Source: Anaerolineae bacterium (GTDB lineage Bacteria > Chloroflexota > Anaerolineae > Aggregatilineales > Phototrophicaceae). Taken from it: a stretch of 64,000 nucleotides of DNA. Within the stretch, counting starts at the first letter, position 1. The number at the start of each line of letters is the position of its first letter. The DNA lies in assembly GCA_022821805.1 (NCBI GenBank), contig JAJECX010000030.1:1-64000 (forward strand), given 5' to 3'. A program made the position numbers and the translations under genes. Shown here one piece after another: positions 15,498 to 22,651 of the stretch. Under the pieces are notes generated by a model, which saw nothing but the letters and a program-made list of their open reading frames with translations, ran no database searches and was not told where the DNA came from.

Positions 15498-16322
15498 ATG
15501 GAAAACCGCAACACCTGGTTTCTCGCGTTTATTTTGCTGGCTTTGGGCGCGGTGGCGCTCTTGGGCAACAGCTTCCCGGTGATTCTCGTCTTGCTCGGCT
15601 TGCTTTTCCTCGTCCGTCAGTTTGACAACGACAGCTCCAGCACCAATGTCCGAAACGAGTCGTATGATTATGGCTACGAATACGAAGGGCAACTGGAGGA
15701 AGAGGAAGAGGATTACGAATACGAGATATTTCATCAGCAGCCAGCCAGCGCCGAGCAGCGCGTTTATCGCCATGCGCTGGAATCGGTGACGCGCGCCGGG
15801 CTCGACCCGGAAGAAGTGCAGGTGCTCGCCGTCGACATCGGCGTGCTGACCACCAAAGAAGAAGGCGAGCCGCAGATTTATCGCACCTGGTCGCTGCCCG
15901 ATGATATCGATTATATCCAGCCCTTTGTGCAGCTGCGCGTGCCAACGGAAGCCAACGGCGATATCCGCTTCGAGATCATCGACGCGGTGGGCGACGCCGT
16001 TTATATCCACGAGGACAGCTTCAAGCTGACGCGCGGGCGCAACTTCCTGACGCCGAATACGCGCATGCCGCTGCATGATCAAATGGAGCTGGATGGCAAG
16101 TGGTCGCTGCGCGTGATCGCCGATGGCGTGACGATTGCTGATCACCGCTTTGAGTATTCAGAAGCGACCGGCGCCAATATCCGCCGGCATATCGGCGAGG
16201 ATGGCGAGATCAATACCGAGATGCGCGCGGTCATGGCCGAAAATCGCGTGCCGAAGATGTCGCTGGATGATTTGCTGGCGTATCAAGGCGAAGACGACGA
16301 AGCGGAGTCTCGCGCGCGCTAG
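15498..16322 (+). CDS. membrane-associated protein, paralogue of the preceding gene
   Basis: The start MENRNTWFLAFILLALGAVAL (15498) follows TGAGGA, and the frame upstream lies inside the previous gene. The 274-residue protein has one or two hydrophobic segments (about 7-43), an acidic EEEEEDYEYE stretch, and the same soluble domain as its neighbour (AVDIGVLTTKEEG, YIQPFVQLRVPTEANG, LDGKWSLRVIADGVTIADH). The C-terminus reads ENRVPKMSLDDLLAYQGEDD. A nearly identical C-terminus is encoded at 17086-17166 beyond the toxin-antitoxin pair. Confidence 0.7.
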   Translation: MENRNTWFLAFILLALGAVALLGNSFPVILVLLGLLFLVRQFDNDSSSTNVRNESYDYGYEYEGQLEEEEEDYEYEIFHQQPASAEQRVYRHALESVTRAGLDPEEVQVLAVDIGVLTTKEEGEPQIYRTWSLPDDIDYIQPFVQLRVPTEANGDIRFEIIDAVGDAVYIHEDSFKLTRGRNFLTPNTRMPLHDQMELDGKWSLRVIADGVTIADHRFEYSEATGANIRRHIGEDGEINTEMRAVMAENRVPKMSLDDLLAYQGEDDEAESRAR

Positions 16323-16399
16323 CGGCTTGTGGCAACCGCTATTGGCGCCGCTTCTATGTTGCCTGAAAGATTACGAACAAATGAACGATATTCGCAGTG

Positions 16400-16795
16400 C
16401 TACCAAGTGCGTTGGATTGGGTAGTCACTAAGCGCAGCGTCGCGACTAATGATGGTCAAGTCGTGGCAAATGGCTTGCGCGACAATCATGCGGTCGAATG
16501 GATCTCGATGCCCTGATTCCGGAAAAGGAAGCTTGGCCACCGCCTCAGCATGTTCCGCCGTAATTTGCAGGATGCCAAAGTCATTCCTGGCCATATGAGA
16601 TTCGACGAATTGCTTAAGAGGCGCGGGCGCGTCAAGCTTCCGCAAACTGGACTTTATTGCCATCTCCCAGATGCTGGCTGCGCTCAGATAGACGAGGCTC
16701 TGGCGGTTCTCAATGATGCCTTTCGCTCTTGGGCTGAGCGAGCTATGGTCGTTGACGAACCACAGAAAGGCATGCGTGTCGAGCAGGAAACTCAT
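16400..16795 (-). CDS. vapC: VapC-like PIN-domain toxin
   Basis: The 131-residue PIN protein has the acidic active-site set: Asp6 in FLLDTHAFLW, Glu44 in SIWEMAIKS, Asp98/Asp101 in HRDPFDRMIVAQA and Asp119 in ISRDAAL. The THAFLWF start and HRDPFDRM block are typical of the COG3744 type of VapC. Members cut specific RNAs, often tRNA or rRNA. Its start overlaps the antitoxin stop by 4 bases. It is convergent with the upstream membrane protein gene. Confidence 0.9.
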   Translation of the reverse strand: MSFLLDTHAFLWFVNDHSSLSPRAKGIIENRQSLVYLSAASIWEMAIKSSLRKLDAPAPLKQFVESHMARNDFGILQITAEHAEAVAKLPFPESGHRDPFDRMIVAQAICHDLTIISRDAALSDYPIQRTW

Positions 16796-17022
16796 TCCAT
16801 ATAGTCGGCGAAGTCTTCCAACGGATCATCAAAGTCGTCAGACATCCATACTTGACCGCGGGCGCTTCCGGCTTTGCGCGATTTTTTCGCACTTATCGGC
16901 GTCGGAACAAGCGTTACCGCCCAGCCATTTTCGGCGGTGATTACGACCGTCTTGCCTTTATGCGCATCCGACAGCAGTTCGTCGAGGCTTTTTTGCGCGT
17001 TCTGGACGGTGTAGGTTTCCAT
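16792..17022 (-). CDS. Phd/YefM-like antitoxin of the VapC pair
   Basis: I use the ATG at 17022 (METYTVQNAQKSLDELLSDA), with GGGGAAAAG just upstream; an ATG at 17037 adds five residues. The N-terminal part, with VQNAQKSLDELL, then GKTVVITAENGWAVTLVP, is the Phd/YefM fold that binds DNA. The C-terminal acidic part (WMSDDFDDPLEDFADYME) should wrap the toxin. A sigma70-like promoter lies directly upstream and is presumably autorepressed by the complex. Confidence 0.85.
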   Translation of the reverse strand: METYTVQNAQKSLDELLSDAHKGKTVVITAENGWAVTLVPTPISAKKSRKAGSARGQVWMSDDFDDPLEDFADYME

Positions 17023-17052
17023 CTTTCTTTTCCCCATGCGATGTTCATAGAC

Positions 17053-17080
17053 AGTGTAACAGTTCTAAGCATGAAGTCAA
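17053..17080 (-). promoter_or_regulatory. promoter of the toxin-antitoxin pair
   Basis: On the minus strand TTGACT (17080-17075) and TACACT (17058-17053) are separated by 16 bases, 31 bases upstream of the antitoxin ATG. The -35 lies only six bases from the duplicated gene tail at 17086. Confidence 0.6.
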
Positions 17081-17085
17081 TGAAG

Positions 17086-17166
17086 GCGGAGAATCGCGTG
17101 CCGAAAATGTCGCTTGATGATTTGCTCGCTTACCAGGCCGAAGACGACGAGCAAGAGAGCCGCGCG
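17086..17166 (+). pseudogene. orphan 3' end of a third paralogue of the 15498-16322 gene
   Basis: Twenty-seven codons match the 27 codons at 16236-16316. Twelve codons differ but only two change the amino acid (25 of 27 residues identical, AENRVPKMSLDDLLAY conserved). The frame has an ATG at 17071 and stays open past 17166, because the TAG is shifted. The rest of the gene is absent, its place being taken by the toxin-antitoxin pair. The stop of the convergent carbonic anhydrase gene lies directly at its end. Confidence 0.8.
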
Positions 17167-17691
17167 CTAATCGGCTGTCCTCTTAAAAGCGCGCCCCTTC
17201 ACCACGTAATCCGCCGCCGTCCGCCGCATCATGGCGATCTCGTCATCCGTGACCGCGCGCGTCACACGCGCCGGCGACCCCAGAATCAGCGAGCGCTCGG
17301 GGAAAACTTTCCCCTCCGTCACCAGCGCGCCCGCGCCGACGAGGCACTGTAAGCCAATGCGCGCGCCGTTCATGACGATGGCGCCCATGCCGATGAGGCT
17401 GTTGTCGCCGATCGTTGCGCCGTGCGCGATGGCGCGGTGGCCGATGGTGACGCCCTCGCCGATGATCAGGGGCAATCCGGGGTCGGCATGGCAGATCGCC
17501 CCATCCTGGATATTACTGCCGGCGCCGATACGCAGCGATTCGCTTTCGCCGCGCAGCACGGCGTTGAACCAGACGCTGGCGCCGGCGCCCAGGCTCACAT
17601 CGCCGATGACAATGGCGCCCGGCGCGATGAAGGCGCTGGGGTGGGTGAGCTCGGGCTGGAAGGTGGTGTAGTAGGTTTTCATGTTTGGCAT
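17167..17691 (-). CDS. gamma-class carbonic anhydrase / hexapeptide-repeat protein
   Basis: The 174-residue protein is a left-handed beta-helix with IAPGAIVIGDVSLGAGASVW repeats. The zinc histidines of gamma carbonic anhydrases are in place: His68 (ICHAD), His85 and His90 (GHRAIAHG). Members hydrate CO2 or, without activity, act as assembly factors. I start at MPNMKTYY (17691); MKTYY (17682) is also possible, and the frame further up to 17805 is not family-like. A dispersed palindromic repeat directly precedes the start. Confidence 0.85.
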   Translation of the reverse strand: MPNMKTYYTTFQPELTHPSAFIAPGAIVIGDVSLGAGASVWFNAVLRGESESLRIGAGSNIQDGAICHADPGLPLIIGEGVTIGHRAIAHGATIGDNSLIGMGAIVMNGARIGLQCLVGAGALVTEGKVFPERSLILGSPARVTRAVTDDEIAMMRRTAADYVVKGRAFKRTAD

Positions 17692-17716
17692 GGGCGCGCC
17701 ACCGGCTCGCCCGTAC
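17692..17716. repeat. dispersed palindromic repeat (GGGCGAGCC type) at the carbonic anhydrase start
   Basis: In the minus orientation GTACGGGCGAGCCGGTGG is followed by CGCGCCC, a copy of the TGTAGGGGCGA family ending immediately before the ATG. It probably forms a hairpin in the mRNA leader of the gene. Confidence 0.65.
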
Positions 17717-17819
17717 GGAATTGTAATGACGGGCGGGCGACGCGACCTCGCTCTGCTATGCCTCACAATCGTATAATCTTCATCGAAAAACCGAAGCGAA
17801 TCCACCTCGAATCCAGCTT

Positions 17820-17839
17820 CCCCCCATTACTATGGGGGG
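17820..17839. repeat. CCCCCCAT-ATGGGGGG inverted repeat
   Basis: A perfect 8-base inverted repeat with a TACT loop, followed by TTGAGGGGGG. It is related to the palindrome at 14530 and sits just past the 3' end of the PPC protein gene. Confidence 0.75.
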
Positions 17840-17855
17840 ATTGAGGGGGGTAATC

Positions 17856-19319
17856 TTATCCCGCCCGCTCAGCCAGCACCAGCACATAAGAGCCGGCCGT
17901 CTCGGGATTCCCATCGGCTCCGGCGTAGCGGCGCGCCCGGATGTAATACATGCCGGTCGTGGGGAGCGAGAAGTTGTCAATCAGCGAATTCTGGCTGCCA
18001 CCGCTGTCGTCGTTACGCGTCACCACCTCTTGCGCCGCGTTGAGCAGCTCCAAGTAGGCATCCAGGTTGCCGTCGACGCGCGTCATGGAGATCGAGACGA
18101 GCTCGCCATTGCGCCCGTAAAAGGCGTAGAGGTCGTCTTCATTGTCGCCGCTGATTTTGCCCGTGACGCTGGTGCCATAGCTGAGGCTGACGGCGTCGAC
18201 CGGCACGTCGATGAAGGGGTCTTTCACAATGTCGAGGCTCAAGCGAAAGTCGCCGCTGGTGGTTCCACGCGCGCGATCGTAGCGGGTGGCGATGATGTGA
18301 TAGCGCCCGTCAGCCGGGACGAGATAATCGGTGATCAGCGCATCCTGAAATTCGACGCCGCTGTCGTCATCTTCCTGGATTGGCGCAAATGCCTCATCAG
18401 CCAGGATGAGGTAACTGTCCAGTTCGCCGCCAGCGCCGCGAACCATGCTGATCGTGATTAGATCGCCTTTATGCGCCTCGAAGGAATAAAAGCGCTCGAA
18501 TTGGCTATGGCTTAGCGTACCGCTACGGCTCTCGCCATATTGGATTGGCAGCGGCGCCAGGCGCGTGCTGCCCATGCCGCTTTCGGCTGTTTCTTCAATG
18601 CTCAGGACGAAGCTGCCCGCGCTGTCGTCGTAGCGGGTGGCGACGATGATATAAGGTCCCGTTCGCTCGATGATGAGTCCGTCGATTCGCGCGTTGCGCG
18701 TGTCCCGGCTCTGGTCGTCATTCTTGGCGATTTCAAAGCGCTCGCTGTCGACGACTAGCAGGTAGGGGTCAAGCGTGCCAGACGAGCGCACCATATCAAT
18801 CGTCAGGATATCACCTTGCTCGGCTTGGAAAGTGTAGAAGACTTCGTCCTTCGTGTCGCTGATTGTGCCAATGACCGAGTCGTTATAGCGCAGCGCGCTG
18901 CCGCCCTCGGAGAGCACGCCCTTGCGCGTCATGCGCAGCTCGTAAGCGCCGGCGGTCGTGCCCAGACTGTGGCCGAAACGCGCGACGACAACGAAATAAC
19001 GCCCGCTTAGCTCCATTGTAAGGTCATGCTCGACGCCTAGCCCGGCCGCCGAATCATCGCGATGCAGCGCCAGCTTTCCGCTATTGTCGAATATGCTTAG
19101 CATGGGATCGAGATCGCCGTCGGTGGCCTCCAATTCGAAGCCTATAATCTCGCCGCGCAAGCCTTCGACCGTGAAGACATCGCGGGGGTTGTCATCGTTC
19201 AGCCGTCCGCTGATGACGCCGTCCTGGTCAATCTCGTTGTCGTCGGCGGGGAGCTCGCGCGGCTGCGCCAGCATCGTCGATGTCAGCAACAAAAGCAAGA
19301 GGTGGCAGAGCAGTCTCAT
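17856..19319 (-). CDS. secreted protein with four PPC (pre-peptidase C-terminal) domains
   Basis: The 487-residue protein has a signal peptide (MRLLCHLLLLLLTSTMLAQP). About four repeats of roughly 115 residues follow, each of the PPC type: a GxISGxLxxDxxxDxFTV-like start, then GDLDPMLSIFDNSGK or a variant, an xxDDS turn, and YFVVVARFG or YIIVATRYD. There is no catalytic domain, so it is a stand-alone adhesion or carbohydrate-binding type surface protein. The acidic DDSG turns may bind calcium. It points away from the sensor-kinase fragment. Confidence 0.8.
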   Translation of the reverse strand: MRLLCHLLLLLLTSTMLAQPRELPADDNEIDQDGVISGRLNDDNPRDVFTVEGLRGEIIGFELEATDGDLDPMLSIFDNSGKLALHRDDSAAGLGVEHDLTMELSGRYFVVVARFGHSLGTTAGAYELRMTRKGVLSEGGSALRYNDSVIGTISDTKDEVFYTFQAEQGDILTIDMVRSSGTLDPYLLVVDSERFEIAKNDDQSRDTRNARIDGLIIERTGPYIIVATRYDDSAGSFVLSIEETAESGMGSTRLAPLPIQYGESRSGTLSHSQFERFYSFEAHKGDLITISMVRGAGGELDSYLILADEAFAPIQEDDDSGVEFQDALITDYLVPADGRYHIIATRYDRARGTTSGDFRLSLDIVKDPFIDVPVDAVSLSYGTSVTGKISGDNEDDLYAFYGRNGELVSISMTRVDGNLDAYLELLNAAQEVVTRNDDSGGSQNSLIDNFSLPTTGMYYIRARRYAGADGNPETAGSYVLVLAERAG

Positions 19320-19339
19320 GCCACCATTTTAGCGGAGAT

Positions 19340-19654
19340 TCAACTGAGCGGCGCAAGCGGACCGTACCAGCTTTCGGGGGTCTGGCGCAATGGCAGCGCC
19401 AGCTCAAAGGACGCGCCGACGCCGATTTCGCTGTGGAAACTGATCTGGCCGCGGTGGAAGTCGAGCGCCTGTTTGGCGATTGCCAAGCCCAAGCCCGAAC
19501 CGGGCAGCGAGCCAACATTGGAAGCGCGATGAAATGCCAGATAGAGGCTTTCCGCGTCTTCTTCCGGAATGCCGATACCTTGATCGGAAACGCTGATCCG
19601 CGTCCAGCGTCCGTCGCGCCAGAGTCGCAGCCGCAGATCGCCGCGCAAGGGCAA
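19340..19654 (-). pseudogene. C-terminal fragment of a sensor histidine kinase (HATPase)
   Basis: The frame encodes the G1-F-G2 part of a HATPase domain: ISVSDQGIGIPEEDAESLYL, GSGLGLAIAKQALDFHRG and GASFELALPLR. The N-box (N-x-L-x-N-A), the dimerisation helix with the phosphorylated His and any sensor domain are missing. The sequence upstream of 19654 does not continue the domain. Without the N-box the protein cannot bind Mg-ATP, so this is a remnant. A TTG could start it at 19654. Confidence 0.7.
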
Positions 19655-19745
19655 GGCCGATTTCGTTTTCGGTGAAGCTAATCGGTTTGGGCGCGAAGCG
19701 GCATCACCCTGCTCGGCTTGCCCTATGTCGATCTTAGGCGCATGC

Positions 19746-19751
19746 TATAAT
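19746..19751 (+). promoter_or_regulatory. TATAAT -10 element of the LysM protein gene
   Basis: Consensus TATAAT 44 bases before the TTG start at 19795, which has GAAGGG as ribosome-binding site. The -35 is not clear. Confidence 0.4.
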
Positions 19752-19794
19752 TTCAGTCGATTTCTCCCGATTGCGGCAAAGGCGGTGAAGGGCA

Positions 19795-20637
19795 TTGCGT
19801 CAAGTATTGTTCGTTTGCTTCGCGCTGGCGGTCGTCGCTGCGCTGAACCTGGCGCAGCCCGAGGATGATGATCTTGTCCATACCGTTGCCGCTGGCGACA
19901 CCTTGATCTCGATCGCTCACGCTTACGGCGTCACCATGGATCAACTGCTTACGCTGAACAATCTGCGTCCGGAAGCGCTTTTGCAGATCGGTCAAGTCCT
20001 GATTGTCATGCGCGCCCCGGAGTATGCTGACGACGAAGAGCGATCCGCCGAAGACGACGAAACCGCCAAAGACGAAAACGCGGTTGGCGGCGCCCGAGAG
20101 AGCGCTGATTTGCCGCCGGCGCCGGTAGAGCAAGCGGACGCGCCAATGCGCGATCCCGCGGATATCAGTCCGCGACTATGTTTCACTGTGTTTCAAGATG
20201 AGAATCACAATGGCATGATGGAGCGGGGCGAGGGCCCGCTGCCGGACGCGACGATACGACTGCTGGACACCGAAGATACTGAGCTGCTGCGCTATATAAC
20301 CGATGGCGCCGCCGAGCCGACTTGCCCGCGCGGTCTGGAGCGGCAGCGGTACTTGATCGTGGGCGAGGCGCCGCCGGGTTTCGGCTGGACGAGCGCTGCC
20401 CGCTTGCAAGTCGATCTGCGAGAGGGCGGGCTGGTCAGGGTCGACTTCGGCGCAAAAGCGGGCTTGGAAAGCGCGCCGATCCCGCCGCTGGCGCCAGCGA
20501 GCGCTGACGATGAGCTATTGGAAGAAACGCCGCGAAGTCTCTTGCGTGAGTTCAGCGGGCTTTTCGCGCTTGGCTTGGCGGTTATCGTGTTGAGCAGCGG
20601 CATGGCGGTTTCGCTATTCGTTTGGGGGCGCGGATGA
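19795..20637 (+). CDS. LysM domain surface protein with C-terminal membrane anchor
   Basis: The 280-residue protein starts at TTG with a signal peptide (about 1-20). A LysM domain follows (HTVAAGDTLISIAHAYGVTM, then LLTLNNLRPEALLQIGQVL), then an acidic linker and an SdrD-B-like beta domain (VFQDENHNGMMERGEGPLPD with a calcium-type DxNxNG loop). It ends with a membrane segment near 255-277. LysM should bind peptidoglycan or chitin-like glycans. The next gene overlaps by 4 bases and encodes a related anchored protein, so the two are co-translated. Confidence 0.8.
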   Translation: MRQVLFVCFALAVVAALNLAQPEDDDLVHTVAAGDTLISIAHAYGVTMDQLLTLNNLRPEALLQIGQVLIVMRAPEYADDEERSAEDDETAKDENAVGGARESADLPPAPVEQADAPMRDPADISPRLCFTVFQDENHNGMMERGEGPLPDATIRLLDTEDTELLRYITDGAAEPTCPRGLERQRYLIVGEAPPGFGWTSAARLQVDLREGGLVRVDFGAKAGLESAPIPPLAPASADDELLEETPRSLLREFSGLFALGLAVIVLSSGMAVSLFVWGRG

Positions 20638-21359
20638 CGGCGCGCCTGCCCGAACGGAAGCGGCGTTTGCGCTGCTGGCTGCCCTTGCTATGCCTCCCCT
20701 TATTCATGACAAACATGCTGGTGGCGCAGGACACGGGGCAGGTCTGCGTGCAGAGCTATGAAGATCGCGACGCTGACGGAATTCGCGATGCCGACGAGAT
20801 GTCGGTCACGCAGGGCATCGGCGCCGGCTTAAGCGACGCGGCTGGCGTCACCATCGCGTCCCGACTCTTGGAAGACTCGCCCTTTGCCGCCAGGGGCTTG
20901 ATCTGCTTTGAGCAGCTGCTGGCTGGTGATTATCAGATCACGATGACCAGCGCCGAATACGCGGGCGCGGCAGCGACGACCTTCGCCGCGTCGGTGAACC
21001 CGGGCGATCCACCGGCGCTAATCGAATACGGTGTTCGGCCGCTGCAGGGGGCGGCGTCCGGTCCGGCCGCGTCCGGCATCTCGCTAGACGCGGAGGCTGC
21101 TGAAGCGCTGGCAATTGCTTTGATCGGCAGCATGATTGTCGGCGCGGCTATGAGCGTCATCGGCTTGCTGGTTTTCCTTGCGCTCTTTCGCCGCCGCAGC
21201 CGACGCGCGTCGCTGGCGCCAGCGGTAGGGGGAAAAGCGCCGCAGTCGTTGGCATCTATAGCAGAGGCCGACCCGCTTCATAAACTCGCGCCAAGCGCCG
21301 GATCGCCCCTGCTCTTCACCGACGAGGAAACCGATGCGCCGGGGCGCGTCGATTCATAA
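20634..21359 (+). CDS. membrane-anchored protein with an SdrB-like Ca-loop domain
   Basis: The ATG at 20634 overlaps the previous TGA (ATGA); a start at 20622 would add four residues. The product (241 residues) has a signal peptide (LLCLPLFMTNMLVAQ) and a domain opening VCVQSYEDRDADGIRDADEM. This parallels the neighbour's FQDENHNGMMERGE, suggesting both carry the same kind of prealbumin-like beta domain. A single membrane segment near 163-187 (ALAIALIGSMIVGAAMSVIG) is followed by an arginine-rich cytoplasmic tail. The function is unknown. Confidence 0.7.
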   Translation: MTARLPERKRRLRCWLPLLCLPLFMTNMLVAQDTGQVCVQSYEDRDADGIRDADEMSVTQGIGAGLSDAAGVTIASRLLEDSPFAARGLICFEQLLAGDYQITMTSAEYAGAAATTFAASVNPGDPPALIEYGVRPLQGAASGPAASGISLDAEAAEALAIALIGSMIVGAAMSVIGLLVFLALFRRRSRRASLAPAVGGKAPQSLASIAEADPLHKLAPSAGSPLLFTDEETDAPGRVDS

Positions 21360-21383
21360 GGACGCACAAGGACAGTTAGCGCC

Positions 21384-22301
21384 GTGCAGAGCAGCAATCA
21401 ACAAAAGGGACTGTTTCACAGCGAGGCTGATTTGCAGCTCGCCCGCGAAAATCTCCAACGCGAGCCGATTCGGGGGGCGCTGGCTCGGTTGGAAGCAGCG
21501 GATCCTGACCCGCTCGCGCGCGCTTGCTTGTCCGCTTTGCGCGGTCAAGTGTATGGAGAGCTTGAAGCTGGATACCGCGCCGCCGCCACCCTGAATGAGT
21601 CCGACATCATTCGCGAATCGGGCAATCAGTTGGAAGATGTCAAGCGTTCGCTCGGCTGGCTTGCGCTGATGGCGATGCTGCGCGGTCATCCAGCCTGGGA
21701 GGCGTCCTGGTTTGATGCCATCACTAGCATACTTACGCGCTTTGATGAGTCGGGCGATACGCTGCAGGCGCTTTGGCTGGGCGCGCTGGCGCTGGCGGCT
21801 GGCATCTTGCTGGAAGACGAGCCCGAAATCGAGCGCGGCGCCGCTGTCTACCGGGGGGCGGTTGAGCAGCTGATTCATCCAGAAGGTTTTCTCAAGGGCA
21901 TCGCCGATGTTGCCGACGCGCCTGGACGCTATGAGGCGCAAGTGTCGGGCTGCTGCGCCTTGGTCCTGCTGGCGGAGATGGCGGCGCCGCTCGGGCTGGA
22001 CTTGTGGTCGTTTGAGAGTCGCGCAGTCGGCGTTATCACCGCGGTCACCTACACCCACTTCTATTATTTCTTCCCCGAGAAATGGCGCTGGGAGGAAGGG
22101 CTGACCCTCGAGCGCGCGCGCGCCATCATGCGGCGTGAAGGGGCCTTCATGGAGTTGGTGAATCGGCGCAATCCGCCGCAGGGGATCGAGCAATTCCTCG
22201 CCGAGCAGCGTCCGCTCTTCTGCGCTTGGGGCGGCGGTTTGACGACGCTGACGCATGGGCTCTCGCCGCCGAAGAAGCAAAAGCGCTGGCGCTTCTGGTG
22301 A
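21384..22301 (+). CDS. helical (alpha/alpha toroid-like) protein, possibly alginate-lyase-like
   Basis: The 305-residue protein starts at GTG and lacks a signal peptide. It is alpha-helical, with segments such as LQALWLGALALAAGILLEDE, GRYEAQVSGCCALVLLAEMA and THFYYFFPEKWRWEEGL that recall the (alpha/alpha) toroid of alginate lyase or heparinase N-terminal domains. The catalytic Asn-His-Tyr set cannot be confirmed. It follows the two surface-protein genes by 24 bases and may belong to that operon. It may instead be a non-enzymatic member. Confidence 0.4.
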   Translation: MQSSNQQKGLFHSEADLQLARENLQREPIRGALARLEAADPDPLARACLSALRGQVYGELEAGYRAAATLNESDIIRESGNQLEDVKRSLGWLALMAMLRGHPAWEASWFDAITSILTRFDESGDTLQALWLGALALAAGILLEDEPEIERGAAVYRGAVEQLIHPEGFLKGIADVADAPGRYEAQVSGCCALVLLAEMAAPLGLDLWSFESRAVGVITAVTYTHFYYFFPEKWRWEEGLTLERARAIMRREGAFMELVNRRNPPQGIEQFLAEQRPLFCAWGGGLTTLTHGLSPPKKQKRWRFW

Positions 22302-22428
22302 GACGACGCCTGTTGGCGCTCGCCCGCCACCACCATGCCCTCCCGCTGACCTCAATGCCCTCGGCGCTCTCTGTGACCTCTTATTTATGAAACTCGGCTC
22401 ATTCCCGCTCATATACTTGTCGTTAACC

Positions 22429-22455
22429 GTAGGGGCGAGCCAAGTATCGCCCGCC
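22429..22455 (+). repeat. dispersed repeat GTAGGGGCGAGCC type
   Basis: GTAGGGGCGAGCCAAGTATC followed by GCCCGCC: a copy with a partly decayed inner stem, in the 350-bp space between the toroid protein gene and the metal importer operon. Confidence 0.75.
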
Positions 22456-22579
22456 CGAACACAACTTTGGGTTTCATGTTTTTGTGTGAGCCCTGTCCTG
22501 ACTTGCGAGGGATTGTGGTGGAAAAATCGCGCCCCGCGCCCGGAATTGACACAAGCGCAAGCCGATTTCCTTATTCCCC

Positions 22580-22608
22580 TTGACAAGATTTTTAAGTTAG
22601 GCTAAAAA
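22580..22608 (+). promoter_or_regulatory. promoter with a DtxR/MntR-like operator ahead of the metal importer operon
   Basis: TTGACA (22580-22585) is followed after 17 bases by TAAAAA (22603-22608). Between them lies TTTAAGTTAGGCTAAAA (22591-22607), which resembles the DtxR/IdeR/MntR consensus with core TTAGGCTAA. A repressor bound there would block the polymerase. A second CGCTAAAATAG follows at about 22621. No stand-alone metal regulator gene is in the window. Confidence 0.5.
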
Positions 22609-22651
22609 TAGTATTAGTTCCGCTAAAATAGTCATTTCAGAGGGCTGTAAT

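Noticed and set aside
16852..17352. 166-codon plus-strand frame spanning the antitoxin promoter and the carbonic anhydrase end
   Set aside because: Only the part at 17086-17166 has a homologue; the rest is antisense to the antitoxin and carbonic anhydrase genes.
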